Position numbers and translations under genes: made by a program. Of a stretch of 64,000 bases of DNA, positions 18,079-26,764 are shown piece by piece. Location: NCBI RefSeq assembly GCF_030812475.1, contig NZ_JAUSSR010000008.1, positions 248,001 through 312,000 on the forward strand. The letters run 5' to 3'. Each line of letters opens with the position of its first letter. The first letter of the stretch is position 1. Source of the DNA: Pseudomonas lini (GTDB lineage Bacteria > Pseudomonadota > Gammaproteobacteria > Pseudomonadales > Pseudomonadaceae). The notes beneath the pieces were generated by a model. That model did no database searches. It was not told the DNA's origin and was given only the letters and a program-made list of their open reading frames with translations.

Positions 18079-18103
18079 GTAGTGTGTTTTCGAAAATCAC
18101 TAC
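18079..18103. promoter_or_regulatory. 25-bp imperfect palindrome upstream of glnE
   Basis: GTAGTG and CACTAC flank a central TTTTCGAAAA palindrome. The whole element lies 34 bases upstream of the glnE start. It could be an operator or a short transcript hairpin. Its outer arms resemble the GTAGT/ACTAC halves upstream of aceE in the same intergenic region. Confidence 0.4.
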
Positions 18104-18137
18104 ATGCAGCCCTCTACACGCCGACCAAGGATAGACC

Positions 18138-21074
18138 ATGAGCCTCCCTTCGCTTGTTGAACTGCCCGCCGGCCTCCTGCCGTTTGTCTCCCGCGCCGAG
18201 CAGTCGTTCCGTACGGCCGCCGCCGGGCTGGACGACGACCAGGGTCTGTCCGGCTGGCCACCTGAGCGCTGGGCTCAATTCGCCCGGGTCACCGCTGCCA
18301 GCGACTTCGTGATTGAACAAACTGCGCGCGACCCTTCCATGTTGCTGGAGCTGGTGCAGTCCGGGGAACTGGACCGCAGTTATGCGCCCGGTGAGTTGTG
18401 CGGGCAGATTGCAGCCGCGGTGAGTTCGGTTGAAACCGACGATGAACTCGGTCGGGTCCTGCGCCGCCAGCGAAATCGCCACCAGGTGCGAATCATCTGG
18501 CGCGACCTGACCCGTCAGGCCGATCTGGTCCAGACCTGCCGCGACCTCTCGGACATGGCCGATGCCAGCATCGATCAGGCCTATCAGTGGTTGTACTCGC
18601 GGCATTGCCAGCAATTCGGCGTGCCGACCGGCCGGCGCAGTGGCGAACCGCAACAGATGGTCATCCTCGGCATGGGCAAGCTCGGCGCGGTGGAGCTCAA
18701 CCTGTCGTCGGACATCGACCTGATCTTTGCCTACCCCGAGGGTGGAGAAACCGTCGGCGTGAAGCGTTCGCTGGATAACCAGGAGTTTTTCATTCGTCTC
18801 GGCCAGCGTCTGATCAAGGCGCTCGACCCGATGACGGTCGATGGCTTCGTGTTCCGCGTCGACATGCGCCTGCGGCCATACGGCTCGTCAGGCGCACTGG
18901 TGCTGAGCTTCAACGCACTGGAGCAGTATTACCAGGATCAGGGCCGCGACTGGGAACGCTACGCCATGATCAAGGCGCGGGTGGTGGCCGGCGATCAAGT
19001 GGCCGGCGCGCAGTTGCTCGACCTGTTGCGGCCGTTCGTTTACCGGCGTTATCTGGACTTTTCGGCCATTGAAGCGCTGCGCACCATGAAGCAGCTGATC
19101 CAGCAGGAAGTCCGACGCAAGGGCATGGCCGACAATATCAAGCTCGGCTCCGGCGGGATCCGAGAGGTCGAATTTATCGCCCAGGCCTTTCAGTTGATTC
19201 ACGGTGGTCGCGACCTGAGTCTGCAGCAACGTCCTCTATTGAAAGTACTGAGCACCCTGCAAGACCAGGGTTATTTGCCGCCGGTGGTGATCAGCGAACT
19301 GCGCGAAGGCTACGAATTCCTGCGCTACACCGAACACGCCATCCAGGCGATTGCCGACCGTCAGACCCAGATGCTGCCGGACAGCGCTCAGGATCAGGCG
19401 CGCATTGCCTTTATGTTGGGTTTCGACGATTGGGCCGCTTTCCATGAGCAGCTCATGTATTGGCGCGGTCGGGTGGCGTGGCACTTCGCTCAGGTGATCG
19501 CCGACCCCGACGAAGAACAGGGCAGCGAAAGCGAAGTGGTGGTCGGCGGTGAATGGCTGCCGCTGTGGGAAGAAGCCCAGAACGAAGAAGCGGCCTGCCG
19601 CCAATTGGAAGAGGGCGGGTTCACCGATGCCACCAAGGCGCTGAAAGCCTTGGCCGGCCTGCGCGGCAGCCCGCAGCTGCGCGCCATGCAGCGCCTGGGA
19701 CGCGAGCGCCTCGATGCCTTCATCCCGCGCTTGCTGGCGCAAGCCGTGGAACACGCCAACCCCGATCTGGTGTTGGAGCGGGTGCTGCCATTGGTTGAAG
19801 CCGTGGCCCGTCGTTCTGCATACCTGGTGCTGCTGACCGAAAATCCCGGCGCGCTGCGGCGCTTGCTGACCCTGTGCGCCGCGAGCCCGTGGATCGCCGA
19901 ACAAATCACGCGCTTCCCGCTGCTGCTCGATGAACTGCTCAACGAAGGCCGGCTGTTCAAGCCGCCCTTGGCGCCGGAACTGGCCGCCGAGTTGCGCGAG
20001 CGCCTGACCCGGATTCCCGAGGACGACCTCGAACAACAGATGGAGGCCCTGCGGCATTTCAAACTGGCGCACCGCTTGCGGGTGGCGGCCTCGGAAATCG
20101 CCGGCAGCCTGCCATTGATGAAAGTCAGCGATTACCTGACCTGGCTCGCCGAAGCGATTCTCGAACAAGTGTTGGCCTTGGCCTGGCGCCAGACCGTGGC
20201 GAAGTACGGCACGCCACTGCGTACTGACGGCACGGTGTGCGATCCAGGGTTTGTCATCGTCGGTTACGGGAAAGTCGGTGGCCTGGAATTGGGGCACGGT
20301 TCGGACCTGGACCTGGTGTTCATCCACGACGGCGATCCGCAGGCGGAAACCGACGGGCCCAAACCTATCGATGGCGCCCAGTTCTTCACTCGGCTCGGGC
20401 AGCGGATCATTCACTTGCTGACGACCCAGACCAACTCCGGCCAGCTCTACGAAGTGGACATGCGTCTGCGTCCGTCCGGTGCCTCGGGGTTGCTGGTGAG
20501 TTCCCTGGGTGCGTTTGCCCGTTATCAGGAAAACGAAGCCTGGACCTGGGAGCACCAGGCGCTGGTGCGGGCGCGGGTACTGGTGGGCAGCGAAGATGTC
20601 GGCCGGGCGTTCGAACAAGTTCGTGCCGCCGTGTTGGGCAAATCACGAGATCTGGCGACCTTGCGCCAGGAGGTCAGCGAGATGCGCGCCAAGATGCGCG
20701 ATAACCTCGGCAGCAAGAGCACCGCGGCAGGCACCGGGGCAAATGCCTTCGAGGCCACGGCGCCATTCGATCTCAAGCAAGACGCCGGAGGTATCGTCGA
20801 TATTGAATTTATGGTGCAATACGCGGCTCTGGCGTGGTCGCAAACGCATCCGTCATTGCTGCGATGGACCGATAACATCCGCATTCTGGAAGGGCTGGAG
20901 GAGGAAGGGCTGATGCCCGCCGAAGACGCCAGCCTGTTGCGCGAGGCTTATAAAGCCTACCGCTCCGCCGCCCACCGGCAGGCCTTGCAGAAGGACCCCG
21001 GCGTGATACCCGGCGACCAGTTCGCGGACGAACGACGGCAGGTACTGCGGATCTGGCGTGAGCTAGGGTTGTAG
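18138..21074 (+). CDS. glnE: Glutamine synthetase adenylyltransferase/deadenylase
   Basis: GlnE adds AMP to glutamine synthetase, or removes it, in response to PII and glutamine, and so tunes nitrogen assimilation. The 978 residues have two nucleotidyltransferase domains. The N-terminal one has LGMGKLGAVELNLSSDIDL near residue 178 (deadenylylation). The C-terminal one has VGYGKVGGLELGHGSDLDL near residue 708 (adenylylation). A helical region separates and follows them. The ATG at 18138 is preceded by AAGGA. The stop codon lies inside the left arm of a REPIN. It is divergent from aceE. Length is normal for the family. Confidence 0.97.
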   Translation: MSLPSLVELPAGLLPFVSRAEQSFRTAAAGLDDDQGLSGWPPERWAQFARVTAASDFVIEQTARDPSMLLELVQSGELDRSYAPGELCGQIAAAVSSVETDDELGRVLRRQRNRHQVRIIWRDLTRQADLVQTCRDLSDMADASIDQAYQWLYSRHCQQFGVPTGRRSGEPQQMVILGMGKLGAVELNLSSDIDLIFAYPEGGETVGVKRSLDNQEFFIRLGQRLIKALDPMTVDGFVFRVDMRLRPYGSSGALVLSFNALEQYYQDQGRDWERYAMIKARVVAGDQVAGAQLLDLLRPFVYRRYLDFSAIEALRTMKQLIQQEVRRKGMADNIKLGSGGIREVEFIAQAFQLIHGGRDLSLQQRPLLKVLSTLQDQGYLPPVVISELREGYEFLRYTEHAIQAIADRQTQMLPDSAQDQARIAFMLGFDDWAAFHEQLMYWRGRVAWHFAQVIADPDEEQGSESEVVVGGEWLPLWEEAQNEEAACRQLEEGGFTDATKALKALAGLRGSPQLRAMQRLGRERLDAFIPRLLAQAVEHANPDLVLERVLPLVEAVARRSAYLVLLTENPGALRRLLTLCAASPWIAEQITRFPLLLDELLNEGRLFKPPLAPELAAELRERLTRIPEDDLEQQMEALRHFKLAHRLRVAASEIAGSLPLMKVSDYLTWLAEAILEQVLALAWRQTVAKYGTPLRTDGTVCDPGFVIVGYGKVGGLELGHGSDLDLVFIHDGDPQAETDGPKPIDGAQFFTRLGQRIIHLLTTQTNSGQLYEVDMRLRPSGASGLLVSSLGAFARYQENEAWTWEHQALVRARVLVGSEDVGRAFEQVRAAVLGKSRDLATLRQEVSEMRAKMRDNLGSKSTAAGTGANAFEATAPFDLKQDAGGIVDIEFMVQYAALAWSQTHPSLLRWTDNIRILEGLEEEGLMPAEDASLLREAYKAYRSAAHRQALQKDPGVIPGDQFADERRQVLRIWRELGL

Positions 21075-21183
21075 GAGCTAGCTTGCTCCGGGCGGCGTTC
21101 CGACGATGGTCGTTAACGATGACTCGGCTAACCTGATACCCCGCGGTGTGCTCAGGTTCATCGCGAGCAAGCTCGCTCCTACA
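21070..21183. repeat. REPIN overlapping the glnE stop codon
   Basis: TGTAGGAGCTAGCTTGCTCC opens the element and TCGCGAGCAAGCTCGCTCC with TACA closes it. The spacer contains GGTCGTTAACGATGACTC, shared with the REPINs at 48481 and, less closely, 42419 and 56769. The TAG stop of glnE (21072-21074) is part of the conserved GTAGGAGC of the repeat. Confidence 0.85.
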
Positions 21184-21257
21184 GTAGATCTGCAGTGTTT
21201 TGTAGAGTTCTCGAGGCGGGGAGGCATATGCCTCCCCGGTTCGTTTATGGAAACCAC

Positions 21258-22292
21258 ATGAAAATTCTGATCGTTGGGCCCAGTTGGGTCGGTGACATGG
21301 TGATGGCGCAGACACTTTTTCAGTGTCTCAAGCAACGCCACCCGCAATGCGAAATCGACGTGCTGGCCCCCGAGTGGAGCCGGCCGATTCTCGAGCGCAT
21401 GCCCGAAGTGCGCCAGGCCCTGAGCTTTCCGCTCGGCCACGGCGTCGTGGAGCTGGCGACCCGTCGACGCATAGGCAAATCCCTGGTCGGCCAGTACGAC
21501 CAGGCGATCCTGTTGCCCAATTCCCTGAAGTCGGCCCTGGTGCCGTTCTTCGCCGGTATCCCGAAACGCACCGGCTGGCGTGGCGAGTTCCGTTATGGCC
21601 TGCTCAATGACGTGCGCACGCTGGACAAGGAACGCTACCCACTGATGATCGAGCGCTTCATGGCCCTGGCTTACGAGCCCGGCCTTGAGCTCCCCGAGCC
21701 CTATCCGCGGCCGAGCCTGCAAATCGATCCGGTCAGCCGGGAAGCGGCACTGGCCAAATTCGGTCTGGCCCTAGACCGTCCGGTATTGGCGCTGTGCCCC
21801 GGTGCCGAGTTCGGCGAATCCAAGCGCTGGCCGTCCGAACACTACGCCAAAGTCGCCGAAGCGAAGATTCGTGAAGGCTGGCAAGTCTGGTTGTTCGGTT
21901 CGAAGAACGATCATGCCGTCGGCGAAGACATCCGGTCGCGGCTGATTCCCGGCTTGCGTGAAGAGTCGGTGAACCTCAGCGGCGGCACGTCGCTGGCCGA
22001 AGCCATCGACCTGATGTCCTGCGCCGACGCGGTAGTCTCCAACGACTCCGGCCTGATGCATGTCGCCGCTGCGCTGAATCGCCCCCTGGTGGCGGTCTAC
22101 GGCTCGACCTCGCCGGGTTTCACGCCGCCATTGGCCGAACACGTCGAGATCGTGCGCCTGGGCATCGAATGCAGTCCGTGCTTCGATCGCACGTGCCGCT
22201 TCGGGCATTACAACTGCCTGCGTCAGCTGATGCCGCAAGCGGTGAACGAAGCCTTGCAGCGGTTGCAGGGCACTGTGGTCGAGGTCAAATAA
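21258..22292 (+). CDS. waaF: ADP-heptose:LPS heptosyltransferase II
   Basis: WaaF adds the second L-glycero-D-manno-heptose to the inner core on the cytoplasmic side of the inner membrane. The 344 residues belong to the GT9 family: MKILIVGPSWVGDMVMAQTL at the start, FGESKRWPSEHYAKVAE near residue 190, and SNDSGLMHVAAALNRPLVAVYGSTSPGF split around residue 265-290. I chose the ATG at 21258, which gives the conserved Rossmann start, over in-frame codons upstream. It opens the LPS core cluster and waaC begins on the next base after its stop. Confidence 0.96.
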   Translation: MKILIVGPSWVGDMVMAQTLFQCLKQRHPQCEIDVLAPEWSRPILERMPEVRQALSFPLGHGVVELATRRRIGKSLVGQYDQAILLPNSLKSALVPFFAGIPKRTGWRGEFRYGLLNDVRTLDKERYPLMIERFMALAYEPGLELPEPYPRPSLQIDPVSREAALAKFGLALDRPVLALCPGAEFGESKRWPSEHYAKVAEAKIREGWQVWLFGSKNDHAVGEDIRSRLIPGLREESVNLSGGTSLAEAIDLMSCADAVVSNDSGLMHVAAALNRPLVAVYGSTSPGFTPPLAEHVEIVRLGIECSPCFDRTCRFGHYNCLRQLMPQAVNEALQRLQGTVVEVK

Positions 22293-23354
22293 TTGCGGGT
22301 TCTGCTGATCAAGACTTCTTCGCTGGGCGACGTGATCCACGCGTTGCCGGCGCTGACCGACGCGGCGCGAGCGATCCCCGGCATCCAGTTCGACTGGGTG
22401 GTGGAAGAGGGCTTTGCCGAAATTCCGACCTGGCACCCGGCTGTGGGCAAGGTGATCCCGGTGGCGATTCGTCGCTGGCGCAAGCATATCTGGCAGACCC
22501 TCAAGAGTGGCGAGTGGAAACGCTTCAAGCAAAGCGTTCGCGCCACCCACTACGACTTGGTGATCGATGCCCAGGGCCTGCTGAAAAGCGCGTTGCTGAC
22601 CCGTTACGTCAAGGCCCCGGTGGCCGGGCTGGACAAGGATTCGGCGCGCGAGCCGATCGCGGCACGCTTTTATTCCCGGCGCCTGGCCGTGGCCCGTGGA
22701 CAACACGCGGTGGAGCGGGTGCGTCAGCTGTTCGCCGTGGCGTTGGGTTATGACCTGCCCAAAGGGTTGGGCGACTACGGACTGAATGTCGAACGACTGG
22801 TGGAACTGCCGCGCAAGAATCCTTACGTAGTGTTCCTGCACGGCACCACCTGGGACACCAAGCACTGGCCTGAAGCCTACTGGCGGGAGCTGGCCGAGCG
22901 AGTCGGCTATCTCGGTGTAGCGGTGAAGCTGCCGTGGGGCAATCCGATCGAGAAAGCCCGGGCCGAGCGCATCGCCAAAGACATGAGGCACGTCGAAGTG
23001 CTGCCCAAACTGAACCTGGCGGGTGTCGGCAAAGTGCTGGCCGGCGCGCAGGCCTGCGTGGCGGTGGACACCGGTCTCGGTCACCTCGCCGCAGCGCTCG
23101 ACGTGCCGACTCTGTCGTTGTTCGGGCCGACCAATCCGGGTCTGACCGGTGCCTACGGTAAAGCGCAGATTCACATCGCCAGCGATTTTCCCTGTGCGCC
23201 GTGCATGCAAAAGAAATGTACGTATCAACCGACGGCCGAAGATGCCCGTCAGTTCGATCTTAAGCGCGAGTGGCCCCTGTGCTTCACGCGTCTGAACCCC
23301 GAGCGTGTCGCGAGCCGATTGAGCACGTTGTTACTGGCTGAGGAGCTGCGCTGA
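22293..23354 (+). CDS. waaC: LPS heptosyltransferase I
   Basis: WaaC adds the first heptose to Kdo2-lipid A. The 353-residue GT9 protein begins (M)RVLLIKTSSLGDVIHALPAL, the family's N-terminal signature. VFLHGTTWDTKHWPEAYW lies near residue 180 and AVDTGLGHLAAALDVPTLSL near residue 255. The start must be the TTG at 22293, directly abutting the waaF stop, because the conserved motif begins there and no ATG is close. A weak start with zero spacing suggests translational coupling to waaF. waaG overlaps its stop by one base. Confidence 0.96.
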   Translation: MRVLLIKTSSLGDVIHALPALTDAARAIPGIQFDWVVEEGFAEIPTWHPAVGKVIPVAIRRWRKHIWQTLKSGEWKRFKQSVRATHYDLVIDAQGLLKSALLTRYVKAPVAGLDKDSAREPIAARFYSRRLAVARGQHAVERVRQLFAVALGYDLPKGLGDYGLNVERLVELPRKNPYVVFLHGTTWDTKHWPEAYWRELAERVGYLGVAVKLPWGNPIEKARAERIAKDMRHVEVLPKLNLAGVGKVLAGAQACVAVDTGLGHLAAALDVPTLSLFGPTNPGLTGAYGKAQIHIASDFPCAPCMQKKCTYQPTAEDARQFDLKREWPLCFTRLNPERVASRLSTLLLAEELR

Positions 23355-24478
23355 TGCAATTGGCATTTGTCTTGTACAAGTACTTTCCTTTTGGCGGCTT
23401 GCAGCGTGATTTCATGCGCATCGCCCTGGAATGCCAGCAGCGAGGCCATCAGATTCGCGTCTACACGCTGATCTGGGAAGGCGACATTCCACCGGGCTTC
23501 GAAGTGCTGGTGGCGCCGGTCAAGGCGTTGTTCAACCACCGGCGCAATGAAAAGCTCAGCGAGTGGATGGAAGCGGACCTGGCCAAGCGTCCGGTAGACC
23601 GTTTGATCGGTTTCAACAAGATGCCGGGCCTGGACGTTTACTACGCCGCTGACGGTTGCTTCGAAGACAAGGCGCAGAATCTGCGCAATTCGCTGTACCG
23701 TCGCTGGGGTCGCTACCGGCACTTCTCCGAGTACGAGCGCGCGGTGTTCGCCAAGGACGCCAGGACCGAAGTGCTGATGATTTCCGAAGTGCAGCAGCCG
23801 CTGTTCATCAAGCATTACGGCACGCCGCTGCAGCGCTTCCATCTGCTGCCGCCGGGCATCTCTCAAGATCGTCGCGCGCCAGCCAATGCCGCCGAAATTC
23901 GTGCCGATTTCCGGCGCGAATTCAACCTGAAGGACGATGAACTGTTGCTGGTGCAGATCGGTTCAGGGTTCAAGACCAAGGGCGTGGATCGCAGCCTCAA
24001 GGCGCTGGCCGCATTGCCCGCCAATCTGAAGAAGCGCACCCGGCTATTTGTAATTGGCCAGGACGACCCCAAGTTATTCCAAATGCAAAGCGCTGCCTTG
24101 GGGCTTGGCGACAACGTGACGTTCCTCAAGGGCCGTAGCGATATTCCGCGTTTCCTGCTCGGTGCCGATCTGCTGATTCACCCGGCGTACAACGAGAACA
24201 CCGGGACCGTGTTGCTCGAAGCCGTGGTGGCCGGGTTGCCGGTGTTGGTGAGTGCGGTATGCGGGTATGCCCACTACATTGCCGAGGCCGATGCCGGTCT
24301 GGTGCTGGACGAACCTTTCGATCAGGCACAGTTGACGCAATACCTGACCGGTATGTTGAACGACGATCAAGCACGGGCGGCCTGGAGCCGCAACGGTCTG
24401 GCTTTCGCCGAGACGGCCGACCTCTATAGCATGCCGCAGCACGCGGCCGATGTGATTCTGGCGGAGCACGTGCAATGA
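23354..24478 (+). CDS. waaG: LPS core glycosyltransferase WaaG (GT4)
   Basis: WaaG transfers the first hexose of the outer core (glucose in E. coli; in Pseudomonas the equivalent sugar is usually galactosamine) onto heptose II. The 374-residue protein starts MQLAFVLYKYFPFGGLQRDF, characteristic of WaaG. It has the GT4 donor-site stretch HPAYNENTGTVLLEAVVAGL near residue 275. The ATG overlaps the waaC stop and waaP overlaps its end by four bases (ATGA), so these genes are coupled. I am sure of the family; the exact donor sugar is inferred from the genus. Confidence 0.95.
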   Translation: MQLAFVLYKYFPFGGLQRDFMRIALECQQRGHQIRVYTLIWEGDIPPGFEVLVAPVKALFNHRRNEKLSEWMEADLAKRPVDRLIGFNKMPGLDVYYAADGCFEDKAQNLRNSLYRRWGRYRHFSEYERAVFAKDARTEVLMISEVQQPLFIKHYGTPLQRFHLLPPGISQDRRAPANAAEIRADFRREFNLKDDELLLVQIGSGFKTKGVDRSLKALAALPANLKKRTRLFVIGQDDPKLFQMQSAALGLGDNVTFLKGRSDIPRFLLGADLLIHPAYNENTGTVLLEAVVAGLPVLVSAVCGYAHYIAEADAGLVLDEPFDQAQLTQYLTGMLNDDQARAAWSRNGLAFAETADLYSMPQHAADVILAEHVQ

Positions 24479-25281
24479 AGTTGATGCTGGCTGAACCGTT
24501 CAAGAGCCTCTGGGCCGGACGCGACCCGTTCGTCGAAGTCGAGAAGCTCGAGGGCGAGGTGTACCGCGAGCTTGAGGCGCGCCGCACGCTGCGTACCGTC
24601 GTTGACGGCAATGGCTTTTTCGTGAAGATCCACCGCGGCATTGGTTGGGGCGAGATCGTCAAGAACCTGATCACCGTCAAGCTGCCCGTGCTCGGTGCCG
24701 GCCAGGAATGGAAAGCCATTCAACGCCTGCAAGAAGTCGGCGTGCCGACCATGACCGCCGTCGCTTACGGCGAGAAAGGCAGCAACCCGGCCGATCAACA
24801 CTCGTTCATCATTACCGAAGAACTGGCACCTACCATCAGCCTCGAAGATTTCAGCATCAATTGGGTCAAGCAGCCGCCATTGCCCAAGCTCAAGTGTGCG
24901 CTGATCGCCGAAGTTGCGCGCATGACCGGCATGATGCACCGCGCCGGCGTCAATCACCGCGACTGTTACATCTGCCACTTCCTGCTGCACACCGACAGGC
25001 CGGTAACGGCTGAAGACTTGAAGCTGTCGATAATCGACCTGCACCGCGCCCACACCCGCCCGACGATTACCCAACGCTGGCGTAACAAGGACCTGGCGGC
25101 GCTGTATTTTTCGGCGCTGGACATCGGCCTGACCCGTCGCGACAAACTGCGCTTCCTCAAAGGTTATTTCCAGCGGCCCCTGCGGCAGATCCTTGGCGAA
25201 GAGGCCGGGTTGCTCAGCTGGCTCGAAGGCAAGGCCAACAAGCTCTATGAGCGAAAACAGCGATATGGGGACGCGCTCTGA
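24475..25281 (+). CDS. waaP: LPS core heptose(I) kinase
   Basis: WaaP phosphorylates heptose I of the inner core. In Pseudomonas this is important for outer-membrane integrity and intrinsic resistance. The 268-residue kinase has the lysine in GFFVKIHRG (K51). The catalytic loop is NHRDCYICHFLL with the Asp at residue 163, the position known as essential in P. aeruginosa WaaP. The metal-binding SIIDLHRAH lies near residue 190. It overlaps waaG (ATGA) and the next kinase gene starts on the last base of its stop. Confidence 0.96.
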   Translation: MKLMLAEPFKSLWAGRDPFVEVEKLEGEVYRELEARRTLRTVVDGNGFFVKIHRGIGWGEIVKNLITVKLPVLGAGQEWKAIQRLQEVGVPTMTAVAYGEKGSNPADQHSFIITEELAPTISLEDFSINWVKQPPLPKLKCALIAEVARMTGMMHRAGVNHRDCYICHFLLHTDRPVTAEDLKLSIIDLHRAHTRPTITQRWRNKDLAALYFSALDIGLTRRDKLRFLKGYFQRPLRQILGEEAGLLSWLEGKANKLYERKQRYGDAL

Positions 25282-26015
25282 TGGCGGGTTGGAAACTGGA
25301 GCCTGCTTACAGCGATCTGGCAGAAGATTTCGGCAGCCTCGAGGCGGTGTTTGCGCTTGAGGGTGAGCGTTTGACCCGCGACCCGTTGTCCGAAGTCATT
25401 CGCGTCAAACGCAATGGCGTCAACTATTACGTCAAGCGCTACGTCGGTGCGGGCAAAGGTCTGCGTCGTTACCTGGGCAAGCCCCGGGTCAAAGCCGAGT
25501 GGCAGAACCTCAAGCGCTTCGCCAAATGGGGCATTCCCACGGCCGAGGTCGTGGCCTGGGGCCTGGAGCGGCGCGGTGCGGCTTACGATCGCGGCGCGCT
25601 GATCACCCGTGAGCTGCCCAATACCGAAGATCTGTCCGCCCTGGCCGAACGGCATGATCCCAAGCTGGCGGACCGCGCCTGGGTCGACTCCGTCAGTCGA
25701 CAGTTGGCCAGCTACACCCGGACCATGCACGATCATCGCTTCACCCATAACGATTTGAAGTGGCGCAACCTGTTGATCGACGACCAGGCGCGGTTGTTTC
25801 TGATCGACTGCCCCAACGGTGATTTCTGGCGCGGCTTCTGGCTCAAGTACCGTATCACCAAGGATCTGGCCTGCCTGGACAAGGTGGCCAAGTATCAACT
25901 GTCGGCCACCCAGCGCCTGCGCTTTTACCTGCAATACCGGCAACGTCCCCGGCTCGATGCGGCAGACAAAAAACGGATCCGCCACGTGGTGAGATTTTTC
26001 GAGGGGCGCGAATGA
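25281..26015 (+). CDS. LPS core kinase, InaA/WaaP-like (second of cluster)
   Basis: A 244-residue kinase-fold protein that probably phosphorylates a core heptose, similar in place and length to the P. aeruginosa gene after waaP. The catalytic parts look intact: YYVKRYVG with Lys 52, the loop FTHNDLKWRNLL with Asp 158, and LFLIDCPNG with Asp 176. It overlaps both neighbours by one to four bases. Which heptose position it acts on cannot be told from sequence. I withhold a symbol because naming in this cluster (wapP, wapQ and others) is not certain to me. Confidence 0.88.
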   Translation: MAGWKLEPAYSDLAEDFGSLEAVFALEGERLTRDPLSEVIRVKRNGVNYYVKRYVGAGKGLRRYLGKPRVKAEWQNLKRFAKWGIPTAEVVAWGLERRGAAYDRGALITRELPNTEDLSALAERHDPKLADRAWVDSVSRQLASYTRTMHDHRFTHNDLKWRNLLIDDQARLFLIDCPNGDFWRGFWLKYRITKDLACLDKVAKYQLSATQRLRFYLQYRQRPRLDAADKKRIRHVVRFFEGRE

Positions 26016-26764
26016 CTGATTTTCTCGCCCCTGAAGACCGGGCGCTGCTCGCGCGTCACGGCCTCGACACCTTCGATGCACTCTGGGCCAGGCAACTCGA
26101 CGCAGTGGATGAGCCCAACACCGCGCGCGGGGGCTGGAGCAGTGTGTATCGGCTTGATCTGGAAGGTCAGGGGTTCTACCTCAAGCGCCAGAGCAACTAT
26201 CAGATGCGGACCTTGCATGCACCGTTTGGCGAGCCGAGTTTCGCCCGTGAATTTCGCAACATCAGTCGCTATGAACGCTTCGGGATACCCGCATTGAAGG
26301 CGGCGTTTTTCGGTGAGCGCAAAGTCGACGGCGAGGTTCGGGCGATTCTGTTGACCCGTGCCCTGGATGGCTGGGATGACCTGGATTCGTTGTTGCAACG
26401 CTGGTCGGACTTGAGCGCCGCCCAGCACTCGATGATTCTGCAAGCCTGTGGACAATTGGCCCGGCGCCTTCATGGCGCCCGTCAGGTTCACGGCTGCTTC
26501 TACCCCAAGCATATTTTTCTCCAGGCCGCCGGCGAGGGTTATCAGGCCAAGCTGATCGACCTGGAAAAGACCCGCCCGTTACTGTTCGGTTCGCGTGACC
26601 GGGCCAAAGACCTGGAGCCGTTGCTGCGCCGGGCGCCACAGTGGAACGACGCGCAGTTGCGCGAGTTGCTGGCTGCCTATCTGGATCAATCCCCGGACAG
26701 CACGCTGATCGACAGCTGGCTCGCGCGACTGACCGCGCGACGTAGCCATAAGGAGACCCGCTGA
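26012..26764 (+). CDS. Kinase-fold LPS core protein lacking the catalytic Asp
   Basis: This 250-residue protein is clearly related to the WaaP/InaA family. It has the nucleotide-site lysine in GFYLKRQSNYQMRTLHAPFG (Lys 58), a conserved-looking AREFRNISRYERFGIP, and the metal-binding LIDLEKTRP (Asp 183). The catalytic loop reads VHGCFYPKHIF. Aligned with HRDCYICHF of WaaP, the catalytic Asp is replaced by Cys 162. It may be a pseudokinase that assists the neighbouring kinases, or use an altered mechanism. It overlaps the genes on both sides by one to four bases, so it is coexpressed with them. Confidence 0.85.
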   Translation: MTDFLAPEDRALLARHGLDTFDALWARQLDAVDEPNTARGGWSSVYRLDLEGQGFYLKRQSNYQMRTLHAPFGEPSFAREFRNISRYERFGIPALKAAFFGERKVDGEVRAILLTRALDGWDDLDSLLQRWSDLSAAQHSMILQACGQLARRLHGARQVHGCFYPKHIFLQAAGEGYQAKLIDLEKTRPLLFGSRDRAKDLEPLLRRAPQWNDAQLRELLAAYLDQSPDSTLIDSWLARLTARRSHKETR

